Assembly (NCBI GenBank): GCA_023014365.1
Contig: JAEBUN010000014.1
Location: 248,001 to 312,000, forward strand
Length of the DNA: 64,000 nucleotides
From: Lepiota brunneoincarnata
Taxonomy: Eukaryota > Basidiomycota > Agaricomycetes > Agaricales > Agaricaceae
Direction: 5' to 3'
Shown here: one piece after another, positions 21,904 through 34,800 of the stretch
How the letters are laid out: the number at the start of each line of letters is the position of its first letter
Numbering within the stretch: position 1 is the stretch's first letter
The notes under the pieces: generated by a model
Told to the model about the DNA's origin: nothing
The model's database searches: none
Seen by the model: only the letters and a program-made list of their open reading frames with translations
Made by a program: the position numbers and the translations under genes

Positions 21904-22894
21904 TATATGTACACGATGTGTGAACATGATTATAGTTACTACTAGTCTTTCCATCAACTAGAGTCTTGGGGAGTCCTCTATACTTCATCCAACACTCAGG
22001 CACGAACAACCAATCACTGTAATCAAGACCCGTGACATCCGATCGCCAGGACAATAGGTACATTGACAGGAATGATTTATGCTCATATCCCTGCAAACTG
22101 TCAATGCAACCCATCCATGTGATATCCCAGATGATGTGAACAAATCTGAGGAATGACAAATGATAAATGAGGGGTGTCCATCACAACTGAAGCTGGGGGA
22201 GGTAAAGTCAGGCTCTTAATTGGATGTAATTGGCATGTCCAAGTGAGGATGGGATAAGCAGATGGCAATTTGAAGGGCAATCGGTAGGAAGCATGTTAAA
22301 AATGATTTGAACCACCAAGGATGGTCGAGCCATGAGGAGTTCAATGTGAAAACCTGCAAAAGAATCCAACATGGAGAGTGTGCTTTGAAAAGCCAAATCA
22401 AATCTCAGGTCAGATGCTTGCCAGATTTCCCCCACCATCGAAATGCTCACCCTCCTCCTTCTCCACCCCATGTCAGCACTCACCATATCTCTGGAGCTCC
22501 TGCTGAGGCTGAGAATAATGAGCGTGTTGAACTGAGTAGAGTCAATAGTATCAGTGACACACTGATCACTAGTCACTAGCTTGAGTTGATCAACAATCAC
22601 TGATGTATTCACACGTTGTTAATAATAGTGTGATTTGATAAGCCCACTGATTTGGTCAAGTGTAAAGGTTCTTCGTATGTAACTCCCCTTCACATAATAG
22701 GATTTGGCTAGTCTAAGGTCCCATCCTGTCAAAATGGACATGAGGCATGAAACTTGGTGTCCACTAATTGACATCCCCAAGGGATGGGTGTACATAACAA
22801 CTAATTACTTATATATCATAATTCGTTACTAACTAATAAGTGATCTGTCACTTTATTTAACAGAGCGTGTTCCGGTAGCGCTCCTCGGATGTTA
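21904..22894. other. No gene recognised
   Basis: Short frames on both strands only. AT-rich sequence at 22790-22860 separates this from the relic that follows. Confidence 0.45.
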
Positions 22895-23340
22895 GGTTCC
22901 TACATCAATGTTGCTTGGTAATGCATATCTTTCATCAGATGCCTTGCTCGCCGGGCCCCCAACTCGACAGTGACTGGGCTCGGGGCGGTTACACTGGTGT
23001 TTTCCACATTGAACGTACTCACTTATGCACTGTGGTGGAAGAAGCCGCAGAGGGCATGCTATACGCATACAGCACATTATCCTCTTCGCTGCTCTTCGTT
23101 CTCTCAGGAAAATAAGCCGGCAAGATCGCTCGTGGGGTGTGCAGGTCGAGTCGGTATGGTCCACATTCTGAGTTCTCATGCCCTCTGCTGACTACAACAT
23201 TGATGACTTCAACTACCAACTTCTCCTTAGGCCAATCAGTGCTCTCTTTGGTGCTCTTCACCCCCTTGGTCCTTCTCGCTTCGGACAAATACAGGGCACT
23301 TGTTGTGGCGTTAATTAGCTTTGTACATCACTGCCATTAA
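22895..23340 (+). pseudogene. Relic of a membrane-protein family (LNVLTYALWW motif)
   Basis: One plus-strand frame encodes LVFSTLNVLTYALWWKKP (about 22990-23045), a hydrophobic segment ending in a double Trp and basic residues. It continues with HILSSHALC, then frame changes into DFNYQLLLRPISALFGALHP. I recall this type of segment from large basidiomycete membrane-protein families of unknown function, but the match is from memory and the frame is broken by stops and shifts. No start or end can be assigned. Confidence 0.35.
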
Positions 23341-23499
23341 ACCGGCCCCAATGGTGCTATCTGGCATCCTCACCATTATCAAAGGCATCCCTTTGTGGAA
23401 TTGAAACATATCCAAGCGATGATCAGAGAGTCTCCCAAACTCGAATCTTGCCGGGTTACTCAAGGGCACCCAGCCGTGCACAAGGACAGAGGGGGTCCC

Positions 23500-26420
23500 A
23501 GGCACGTGGAGTGACCGTGGTTTTACCTTCATATGACATGCCAATGCATGGCCTCCTGCAGCTGACACCTGAATGTCGGTATGCGCACGCACACCGCAAA
23601 TAGTTGTTTAAAAAGATCGCCAAATAATTTATTGCGAGGACTTGGCATATATAGTGCACATCCGCCTGTCGAAGAAGATAGACGTCGGGATGCCTCTTGA
23701 CTTGGCAACCCATTGTCGTGCAGCATGACGAGCTTGGAGATAGTGAGCTCACTCGAAGGTTTCGTTATTTCCTCTTTCGTTTGTTCTCTTGTTCTCTGTA
23801 TGATATAATTGTAGTCTCCCTGAAGTCCAGCCTCGCGTCATAGACATCAGGGTCACGATTTTTCAACCTATTGATTGTGTGTATTATAAAGTGCGCTCCC
23901 TCGATACCACCATTAGACACCTGTAAATCTGTGAGCCACTGGGATATTCGTGCATAGGGTGGGAAATTGTCCGCGATGCAGTCCCAACCTCCTCGAAGCG
24001 TGCGTTTTAGGTTGACTAACATCACCCCCGCATATAGGTGAGCGGACTCGGCAAGGATAGCAGAAGGAAGCCCGAGTAAAGAAAGTAGGTGGTGTGGAAA
24101 GAGGTGCCTCATACCATGCCCCACGCGCATACTGCCGCAGCGGAAGCACAAGCAGGGGATGGCACCCATCCAAGTCCCTTCCTGAAACAATAACGGTGCC
24201 TCGCAGCCCAACGGGGTTGAGCTCAAAGGGCTTTCCGTTGCATCTGAGAGCAGTACTATCAAATTTAGACTCGTCAGAGGGATTTGAGACTCATTTAGCG
24301 TGATCAACATTATCATGCCCAAGATCCAGCCCCCGCCAAACCGAAGCAAAGACATCCTCGCTTCCTTTTACCATTAATAGCACTTGATGCCAAGATTAGC
24401 ACACGGGATAAGATTCCTCGACCGCCGTGGAAGGCCTGGTATCAACTGGTCGTGCATTTTTTCCCAGTCGCCCCCACCCACGTTCAAACCCGCCAACTTT
24501 ATAGGTGAACGCACACTCGGCCCCACAAGACTTTCAACGTGAGCGCGTCAGTCAATCGTCAGCTGAAAAACAGATTGTCCTGGGTGGGCAGAAGGCAGCG
24601 GGCAAGGCCTCGGGAAGGCATATCACGAACTTGACACCTTCAACACTTTCGGAAGGCGCGACAGAAACCGAAGCGTCGGTGCTAGCGGTACATGCTGATG
24701 ATCGGACAGAGGAAAGATGGCGGGAACAACACAGAAATCGACTTTCCTGAGGTGCTCGAGCACAATCCGGAGGGGAGTTGGAGCTACCTAGCACTAAGTA
24801 TCTCCTTCATTAGAGTCAGAGAATAAGAATCGAGTTTCTTGAGATAACCTGATCCGGCGGCGGGGGTGGAATGTTGGTCTAAGTTGACCCGCCTTGCCCC
24901 AACCCTACCCGTGAATATGCACAATGAGGTGCCAAGTGTCGGTATCAGACTAGCGAACGGGTGCGCACCATTCTGTGGTGGTGCTCAGCGGGCCGCGGGC
25001 TGCATCCTCCATGAGGATGCTACCCATGTTGTCCCTTGCCCTCCACCACACCGCTAGAAGTTGTCTGCTCGTGATCGCGGAAACCTCGGAAGGGGCAGCA
25101 GGGCTTGGCCGAACGGTACCTAAGTAGGCCATGAGGCACCTTACAGGGGTAGACCAGCCGCGGCGGTAAATGGTCCCGTCCCAAGCACAGGATATATCAA
25201 GGGCTCAGTTAAAGGGAATGGATTGGATTGACAGGGGTGGTGAACTGTAAGACGGAGACTTATGAGGTTGACAGGTGAAACTGCGAGATTGAGACAGGGG
25301 CCTACCGTTTACGAGGTGGTAGTACAGACCTGCTTGGCCGATTGCAGCTGGCTGTATAAAGACGTCCAAAAGGGACAAACTTGATACTATAATCTACCTC
25401 CTTCTCCTCGCCTTGGGTTTCCAGAGGCAGGACGGGTACAGTCTTAACCACCCTGGAATGTGGTGGACGATTATCGGTGGCGTGTTTTCGGTCAAAGGCC
25501 ATAACACCGTCCTGCCAATTGGGTGAATGGGCTTTGCAAGGTCGGGATGGAAGCCCAGGAGAGGATGGCAACATAAGCATGTGGAAAACAAAGGCTCACA
25601 GTGTCATGCCTCATGCTCATGACCGACAGAGCACAAGGACTTGGTGCTTGTTCTATTCCGTATCCAGGTCTCCGCCTTCTGAAGTGATCATAATAGGTTG
25701 CGGCCCAACGACGTGTATTCAAACGAGAACCTTCCACTGAGCTCGCGAGCGGCACTATTAGATTTGTCAACAGAAGTTGGGACTGATGTCTAGTGAGAAA
25801 GAGCATGACCTTAAAACTTAACTGTTCAAGATCGAGTTTGTGCGAAATCGAAGCCAAGGTACTGGATGTATCTTGCCCCATGGACGTCCCGGCTTCCCTT
25901 TATTGCCAATATTCCAACACGGGGTGGTTAACATGCAAGTAATTATGCACACATTGCAAGACAAAAATAGTTTACAACCGTGCAAGAACCAGTATCTGTT
26001 AACCATGTGGTTATTATCCATTCGACCCCTAAAACCAACGTCCACCCTCACAGACTTCCCGGGTAAAGATCATAGTTGGTCCCATGCGACTGTCATGAGT
26101 GGGTTAGTCGACCCGTCGACTGAATGATGAAATCCGCAAACCTGATCGGCGACCTCGAAAGAGTAGATATCATGCCGGGTGAGCAGTGAGCAGCGAGCCG
26201 GTGCCTTATGCCTTAGGGAGCCAGATTGGAAGCCGTGATAGAGACCGACGTAGTGATGCCAGCTCCACACACTCACATCTGGATAGAAGAACGTCGGGTA
26301 TCCATTTTCCTAGAGTTGCTCCAATTTAATCCGATGGGAGAGGTAGAGTAGCGAGAGTCATTTGTAAAAGGAGGCTGCAATGTTGCTGCGCAATCGAAGG
26401 GTAGACAGCACCGTGTGTTA
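23500..26420. repeat. Diverged segmental duplication, unit 1
   Basis: Blocks in this stretch reappear in the same order at 27470-29480. 23530-23660 matches 27480-27610, 24170-24360 matches 27690-27960, 24480-24730 matches 28030-28265, and 26020-26280 matches 29125-29375. A minus-strand open frame at 23765-24355 (196 codons, LNESQIPLTSL) has a partial counterpart at 27756-27974 (LNESQIPLTNL). That suggests a decayed coding region, which I do not recognise. No terminal repeats mark the unit. Confidence 0.6.
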
Positions 26421-27469
26421 TTCAGCAGGGGGCGGCGCCAGACCAACATCAAGTAACAGTGGGTCACATGGATGTTGGTACGCGTCAGTATCAGGTGAGA
26501 GCCAGTCAGCGTGTCGTTGGGTGTCACATGATTAGCAATCATCAAAGGACCTCGGGACATGCGGGAGATGGGAGGCGGAAGAGAAGAACAGGAGGGAGGA
26601 GCATCCAGCAGTGAGTGTGGAAATAGTTGGCTATTAAGTCTCAGGTGTGGCTGACGTCTCCTGATCCCCCCGTAGCCAATATCACTGGATAGAATTATAT
26701 CTACTGTGGGCTACTATCACGTGCAGTGGTATTCAAAATGATAGAGACATTCAAAATCCACTCTACAACCACATCCACCATAATGAGCCCTCTAACGATA
26801 TAAGATCGGCCAATGGATAGCATCCCCAAAGGGGCCTATAACGTTTCTTCGGTAAGATATGGTGCAGACATCTTTCTGCACGATGATCTTTGAATGAGGC
26901 ACAACAAATTGAGGGATGATATGCAGCTACTACCCCCAAAGAAATCCCAAAATATCCCAATTTTTTTCAGGGTGTCACTTGTACTGTTTAGAAGAGAACT
27001 GTCATTTTATACGGCGGTGTCTCTTCATCAGTTTGGAGAGATACACAGAAACGATGGTTGACCGTGACAATTGTTGATGCAGGTTTAAACTCCGCCGATT
27101 TCAAATGCAACGCGTCGCCTTCGTTTATTGGTCGTACCACCATCACCGTGGCGGTGTCTGGTGTGACAAATCGTGACAAATGTTTTGAATCTCTCTGAAA
27201 TTCGGGAGTTGATGTTCAGCTTTGCTCCGATTGCACCATCCAACGAGGAAGCATCGAAGTAACCTTATAGACCTTTAGAATACATGTTATTCAATGCTTA
27301 CCTCTGGCCGATTGAAACAATATCGTGTCGATGTGGAGTTATTCAAGACTTGCAAAGATTTTTGAATAACCCCACACGTGATAGTATGTGATGTAGGAGT
27401 CCTGAACCCGGGCTATACATACAGTACACAAACGCCGAGGAGGGCACAGGCACAGTGAGTGATCGTATT

Positions 27470-29480
27470 TTTACCTTTCACACGACATACTAATTCGCGG
27501 CCTCCTGTAGCTGGCACCTGAATGTAGGAATGTACGCGCACACCGCAAATAGTTGTTGAAAAAGAACGCCAAATAATCCATTGCAACAACATGGCGTGTA
27601 TGGTGCACGTCTGCATGCCATACCTCATGCTCATGGTTGGCAAAATGAGGGCTTGAAGACCATACTATCACAGGGGAAGCGCAACCAGGGGATGGCACCT
27701 GTCCAAGTCTCCTCCTGAAATGACAACGGTGGCTCGCGGCCCAATGGGGTAGAGTTCAGAAAGGGCTTTCGGTTGCGTCTGTTAGCAGTACTGTCAATTG
27801 TAGATTCGTCAATGGAATTTGAGACTCATTTAGCGCGACCAACCTTATCATGCCACATCTGGCCGCTGCCAAACCGAAGCGATGGTACTTGATGGAAGCA
27901 AAGACATCCTGGCTTCCCTGCAGTGTTAATAGCACTTGATGCCAAGGTCCGGGCACGGGATAAGAATAGTCCACACCCGTAGAAGGCCGGGTACGTGCTG
28001 ATCATGCATTTCTTATTCAGTCATCCCCCAGGTCCGCCAACTTTATAGGTGACGCGCACCCGGTCCCACAAGGCTTTCGGCATGAGTGCGTCAGTGGACC
28101 GTCAGCCGAAGAACAAGGCCCACGAACCTGACCAGCACTTTGGCAGGTTATCCTGCATGGGCGGAGGGCAGCGGGTGAGCCCTCCGGAAGGCGTGACAGA
28201 AACCAAGGCGCGGTACCAGCACCGCATGCTGACGGCCGGACAGGGGAAAGATGATGGAAAGAACGAACACCAGTCCTGAGAGTTGGTGGGTTAACGGGCT
28301 CTGGGCAGGTTTATTGCACATGTCATTTATTACAGCGAAAGCAATAGCAGATGATTGATGACCACTGATATAGTCCACTCGAGTCAAGTCTGGGAGCACA
28401 AGCCTGAAGTAATCGCACACACACACATACAAGACACGGTGCCCCCCGCGGATAATGCTACAGATCTGGTTCCCATTCAATCCTGTGTTGTCCGAGCGGC
28501 ATGAACAGGACCCACGCTTCGAATCGCGAGCTTCTGCAGGGTACTTAACAGCAAGATGACGCCAGCATGGTCAAGCCACTGCCTCTACTGCGCGTGCACT
28601 CCTGGGTGAGCATATGAGTTACGAAGACAACGCAGGTGTAGCATCCGTCTGAAATCATTATGGCGGTTATTGAGTAGAGGGGTGATTCAGGAAACAATCG
28701 TCGTTTATCACATGACCATAGACTGATCATCAATCATGGGATGCACGACTACGCATCACGTCCAAACTGAACAGAGTCATGGTTCACTATACCCTTCTCA
28801 ATGCATTATGTACACCAAATAATCATGCGCACCTTCCATCCTTCGGCGCGCAAGCGGTGACGCCCAGACCCGCAATTCACGGACGATGCGAGCTGGGGAT
28901 CCTGCACCTTTGGCGTTTTAGCAGACGTTACACACCTCCCCTCAGCGTTAATCAGTGCTGTAAATATTAATAGTCATCAATATGATTGTGTCAGGTTCTT
29001 AAAGATGCGCACACGTGCCACCTCCAGGTCAGAGGACAGTTGAGTTTCTTGAGATCAGCTGTAATCAAGTGACGAAAATAGTCTATAACCGTAGGGCCTA
29101 GTATACGTGCTCGTGCGGTTGTTATCTATTCGACCCCCAAAAACAACATCCACCCTCTCTGGCTTCACGGATAACATTCGCAGTTGGTCTCGTACAACTG
29201 TCATACGTGGGTTAGTCAACCCATCGACTGAATGACAAGGCCCACAAACCTGATCAGCAACCCCAAAAGAGTGACCGAGCGAACAGCGAGCAAAGCTCTA
29301 CGCCTCAGGGAGCTGGATTGGAAGCCGTGATAGAGACCGGCGCAGTGATGCCGGCCCCACCACACTGACATCTGGGTCGAGGTAAGAGGAACAGAAGAGC
29401 ATCAGGTGGCCAATCCGGTGGGGGAGGAGATAAAGTATTGAGAGTCATTTGTGAAAGGAGGCTGCAATGTTGATGTGCAA
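27470..29480. repeat. Diverged segmental duplication, unit 2
   Basis: Second copy of the unit at 23500-26420. In addition, 28560-28990 matches 31265-31670, the region just upstream of the gene at 31832. It therefore contains a copy of that gene's upstream region without the gene itself. Confidence 0.6.
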
Positions 29481-30289
29481 TCGAAGGGTGGACGGCGATG
29501 AGAACATGGTGAATTTTTTCGTTATATTTTGGCGTGGGACAATGCGGGCCGTTTGTTCCTATCCCAACTTCTTTCCGAACAAGGGTACTAGGCCCGAAGC
29601 AAGGCTACACACATAAACATGTATTGGTTTGAGACCGAGCCTTCCATGAAAAAACATACCCATGCCCCCCCACACGTCACGCCTCATACCGCATCACACA
29701 CTTCCCGGAATCCTTAGTCGAAAAAAATCCTGAGAGCTCCGGAGCCTGGAATCATGCAGATTCGGGAACAGCACTCCCAGACACGTCGCATAAGCACTTA
29801 TGACACAGCCGAAAGTGGATGGAAAGGTATTGTTGAACTACAAGAGGGAGAGCTGTGAGAAAAAGAGTAAAAAGGTAGAATCGAGACATGAACTTACCGT
29901 TTTTTGAGACGTTGATGTGCTTGCCTCGTCTCCTGGTCTGCTGCCCGACGCCGAAAGGGAATGAAATTGGCGGTGGCTTCACCTTCTCCTTCTACCCCTC
30001 AACATCGCCATTATGAGGTTACAAGAAATCGAAGCTCAACCATTGCTGAAGGGGGTGAATTACTATCAACCAAAGTGTTCGCTTCAAGGTGAGGGGACTT
30101 AGAAGGGGCAAGGGAGAAGGTGGTGATACGTACCTGGTAAACCTGGCTCCCAGACAAGTACCCGGGCTTAGCATCCAATACACAGTGGTGGTAGAACCAG
30201 AAGATAGCGTCAGGCCAGGCGGCGCTTCGTAATCCAAAAGGGTGGAGTCGAACAGTAAGTTGGTCAGCTAGATTTGAGATATGTTTAGC

Positions 30290-31760
30290 GCGGCGGGGCC
30301 CTGCCGAATTAAAGCATAGATGCTATAGCCCATGGAAGCCAACATGTCCTACTCCCTTGGCCGTAATAGCAAGGCTCGGACATGGGTCATTCAACAAGCG
30401 AAGCAATTGCCTACGCGTCGTACGATAAAAAGAAAAGTAGTCGACTCCAGTGTAAGGCGATTGGAAGGCGTGACAGAAACCGAGGCGTCGGTGCTAGCGC
30501 TGCATGCTAACGACCGGACAGAGGAAAGATGATGGGAACAACACCATAAATCAATTTTCCCGAGGTGAGCTGGAGCTACTTGTGAAAGATCGGCGAATTA
30601 TCGATGTCATGCGAGAGAGGGTGGGCAGCGAGGAGAATGCGTTTCCAACGGTCCGAAGTAATACCTGCTGGATGCTCCCGTTCTACCGTAAATGGAGGGG
30701 CCTGTGCCCCATTCGAGGCGCTAAATGCCGAAATCGGGTGAAGCACCCAAGTCCAGCTGTATTCGAGACCTCCATCAGACTACAGAGAAGCGAGTCGGAC
30801 TCGCGCCCTCCATAAAAAACGGGACTCACGTCATATCCTACACTATGGCTCGACGTCAATTTGGGGAGTAGCACTTCCGGACATGTACCTAGGCCCTCGG
30901 TGAAGGAAAAGAGGATCGGTTGAGAGATACGACTGTGAGGATGATGGTGAAAGAGCAAATCCAAGATGAGAGCCTACTGACCTATGACGTGGTATTATGT
31001 TTCCATGTCGGAGATGGGAACACTGGTCCTGAGAGTTGGCGGGTGAATGGGCTCGGCGGAGGCTTATTGCATAGTGGAAGCAGCAAAAGCAATGATCGAT
31101 GAGCGCTGAGCTAGTCCACTCCAGACAAGTCGTGGAGCAATCACGCACACGTATGTACATGTAAGACGCAGTGCTCCCCGTAGATAGAGCCACGGGTCTG
31201 GGTCCGGGTGGCATGAAAAGGACCCGCGCTCCTAATCGTGAGCGTCTGGCGCTCAACAGGAGGATGACAACGGCAATGCCTCTACTGCACGTGCATTCTT
31301 GGGTGAGCATATGAGTCGCGAAGACAACGCATGTCCAGGTATCTTCGTGAAACCACTACGGCGGTTTATGGACAGAAGGGTGACTTCAGGTAATGCGTTG
31401 GTTGTCGCGTATCACATGACCGTTATGGATCATCGATCATCGATCCAGTCGCGCCCGAATTGAACAGGAATCGTGATTCTCACGGTCCATTGTACTCTGC
31501 TCAATGCACACCAAGTAATCGTGGGTGCCTTCCATCCGTCAATGTTCAAGCAGCGATGGTCAGGCTTGCGGTTCATAGACAATGCCCGCTGGGGATTCTG
31601 CATCCTTAGTGTTAGCAAACATTACACACCGCCCCTCAGCGTTATCAGTGCTGTGCATGGTTACCAATATAGAATATGTCGGGTTCAATGGGAAACTAAC
31701 CTTACCTTTTTCGTTGAAGACGTGCACGCCTCGTGCCACCCCCAGGCTTCCATACACAGC
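30290..31760. repeat. Diverged segmental duplication, unit 3 (upstream region of the microexon gene)
   Basis: 30330-30545 matches 24500-24730 and 28050-28265 (GGCGTGACAGAAACC and GACCGGACAGAGGAAAGATG). 31265-31670 matches 28560-28990. Between the units (26420-27470, 29480-30290) I see no recognisable genes. Confidence 0.55.
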
Positions 31761-31831
31761 CGGACTGTTCGCTTCTTGTCTCCCTCTCAAACCTTCACCC
31801 CCACCATCATTATCTACAGTATCGTTCAACA

Positions 31832-34800
31832 ATGGCTACCGACTCAACCCCCTTCCGTTTCTCAAGGGTTTTTGCTATTCGTCGAATTTCACCGAATACT
31901 ACTGAGAGACCCCCCTCGACAATCCGTAAATACTTATCGAAATGGCTGCCCATACCCAAGTCGGATTCCAAGCGCATCACTTCTGGTGCTCAAGAGCCAA
32001 GTGCCCCCGACGATTATGACTCCCGCGGGTCTCGAGTCCGTGAATATACCACCGTCGCACTCACTACGGTGCTACCTATCACCGAAGCCATCCCAGTTGC
32101 GGGGCCTCCCTTGAAAGCAGCCATCGGCGGCTTGCTAGCAGCCCTCCAAATTATCGACGTGAGTTCTGATGGTTCCCAATTGTCTAGATTGACCAAGAAA
32201 CTAATCCCAATTTTTAGCGAATCGATCGGAACAACCGAGATGCCAAGATTCTCGAGACGAGGCTCCGTCGGCTGAACGAACATCTCGCCGCCGTTCCAGG
32301 TGTCTCCTCCCAGGAACTCAATGTCCTTCGCGACGGTTTAACTGCGTACGTCCATAGAGTCTCACCATCTACATACCCCCTAATAATCGTAGTAAACTGA
32401 ACGAAACCTTGGCAACCCTGAAGGAATTGGGGATGAAGCGAAAGGTCCGATACGCAACTATTGCACAGGTGATTCGCCAATGCTCTGAAGAAATCACGTT
32501 TTATATGTCGGAGTGTACCGTAAGGGCTTTTCTGCGAATCCAGATCGAGAATATTATTCTGAAAACACTTGTCCGCCAGCTCGTGAGTAACATGTATATC
32601 GCAGCGAATATCGAGGTGTTTGCCCCTCCGGCACCACGACCCGCAGCTGGTTGGGCAACGGGAATCACCTTGGTGGACGCAACCCGGAAGGAGTGGCCAT
32701 TGCCTGCATTCCTTGCGGTGTCGCACGAGGTATGTGTTCAAGGTGTATCAATGGACTCGGGTGGCCTGGTGATTCGCTGACCGGATTGAAACAGGTCTTT
32801 TTGGGGGCCATTTCCGCACTCATGAAAACGGACAAATTGGAAGTACGTGTGCAGCGGCCATATGTGGAAAGGGGCATGTATGACCTCTGCATCGACGAGG
32901 GTGGTAAGGTTGTCCCAATTACGGGAGAGAGTGATTGGCCCAGGGTTCAGCCCGGGACAAGGATTGTCATGAGTGCAATTCTTGTGCGGCGACAATTCAC
33001 TGGCAATAAAAGGTATAAATGTCCCCGGTGCAAGGCCTGGAATGATGCTGGTGGCTATGAAGGTGTATCAATTGACTGGTAAGTCCAATTACCTCCTTGG
33101 TATTGATTTTAAAACAATAGATTATGTTTTAGCAAGAAATGTGATGGTCGGTTCCAGATGTCAGAAGCAGATACTGCACCAGGGCAGAGAATAAGCTATC
33201 AATCTAATATAGGGGATACTCAAGATATAGGCCTATTGCAAAACATCCACCTAAAACAAGTTGTAAGTAGCTGGCCAAATTGAGTAATTGCAATGATTGA
33301 CATTTTGACTTTGATGAATTTTACTCTATTTCTATTTTAGCTAGTAGGTTTTGCATTTTTTGTCAGCTAGACTTGAAACACTGATCTTGTCTGTCTTCAT
33401 TTTCACCTCTCAGGAGGTGGGTTCTCCAGTTTGTGACCTGTGTTTGAAACACTGACCTTGTCTGTCTCCATTTTCACCTCTCAGAGAGTGGGTTCTCCAG
33501 TTTGTGACCTGTGTTTGAAACACTGACCTTGTCTGTCTTCACTTTCACCTCTCAGGAGGTGGGTTCTCCAGTTTGTGACCTGTGTTTGAAACACTGACCT
33601 TGTCTGTCTTCACTTTCACCTCTCAGGAGGTGGGTTCTCCAGTTTGTGACCTGTGTTTGAAACACTGACCTTGTCTGTCTCCATTTTCACCTCTCAGAGA
33701 GTGGGTTCTCCAGTTTGTGACCTGTGTTTGAGACACTGACCTTGTCTGTCTTCACTTTCACCTCTCAGGAGGTGGGTTCTCCAGTTTGTGACCTGTGTTT
33801 GAAACACTGACCTTGTCTGTCTCCATTTTCACCTCTCAGAGAGTGGGTTCTCCAGTTTGTGACCTGTGTTTGAAACACTGACCTTGTCTGTCTTCACTTT
33901 CACCTCTCAGCTTGTGGGTTCTCCAGTTTGTGACCTGTGCTTGAAACACTGACCTTGTCTGTCTTCACTTTCACCTCTCAGCTTGTGGGTTCTCCAGTTT
34001 GTGACCTGTGTTTGAAACACTGACCTTGTCTGTCTTCACTTTCACCTCTCAGTCGGTGGGTTCTCCAGTTTGTGACCTGTGTTTGAAACACTGACCTTGT
34101 CTGTCTCCATTTTCACCTCTCAGAGAGTGGGTTCTCCAGTTTGTGACCTGTGTTTGAAACACTGACCTTGTCTGTCTTCACTTTCACCTCTCAGCTTGTG
34201 GGTTCTCCAGTTTGTGACCTGTGTTTGAAACACTGACCTTGTCTGTCTTCACTTTCACCTCTCAGGAGGTGGGTTCTCCAGTTTGTGACCTGTGCTTGAA
34301 ACACTGACCTTGTCTGTCTTCACTTTCACCTCTCAGCTTGTGGGTTCTCCAGTTTGTGACCTGTGTTTGAAACACTGACCTTGTCTGTCTCCACTCTCAC
34401 CTCTCAGAGAGTGGGTTCTCCAGTTTGTGACCTGTGTTTGAAACACTGACCTTGTCTGTCTCCATTTTCACCTCTCAGAGAGTGGGTTCTCCAGTTTGTG
34501 ACCTGTGTTTGAAACACTGACCTTGTCTGTCTCCATTTTCACCTCTCAGAGAGTGGGTTCTCCAGTTTGTGACCTGTGTTTGAAACACTGACCTTGTCTG
34601 TCTTCACTTTCACCTCTCAGCTTGTGGGTTCTCCAGTTTGTGACCTGTGCTTGAAACACTGACCTTGTCTGTCTTCACTTTCACCTCTCAGCTTGTGGGT
34701 TCTCCAGTTTGTGACCTGTGTTTGAAACACTGACCTTGTCTGTCTTCACTTTCACCTCTCAGGAGGTGGGTTCTCCAGTTTGTGACCTGTGTTTGAAACA

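Noticed and set aside
32519..32606. Tiny introns (22-24 nt) in the ULD_2-like gene where GTAAGG...CCAG and GTGAGT...GCAG occur
   Set aside because: Too short to splice and the frame is open and helical through both.
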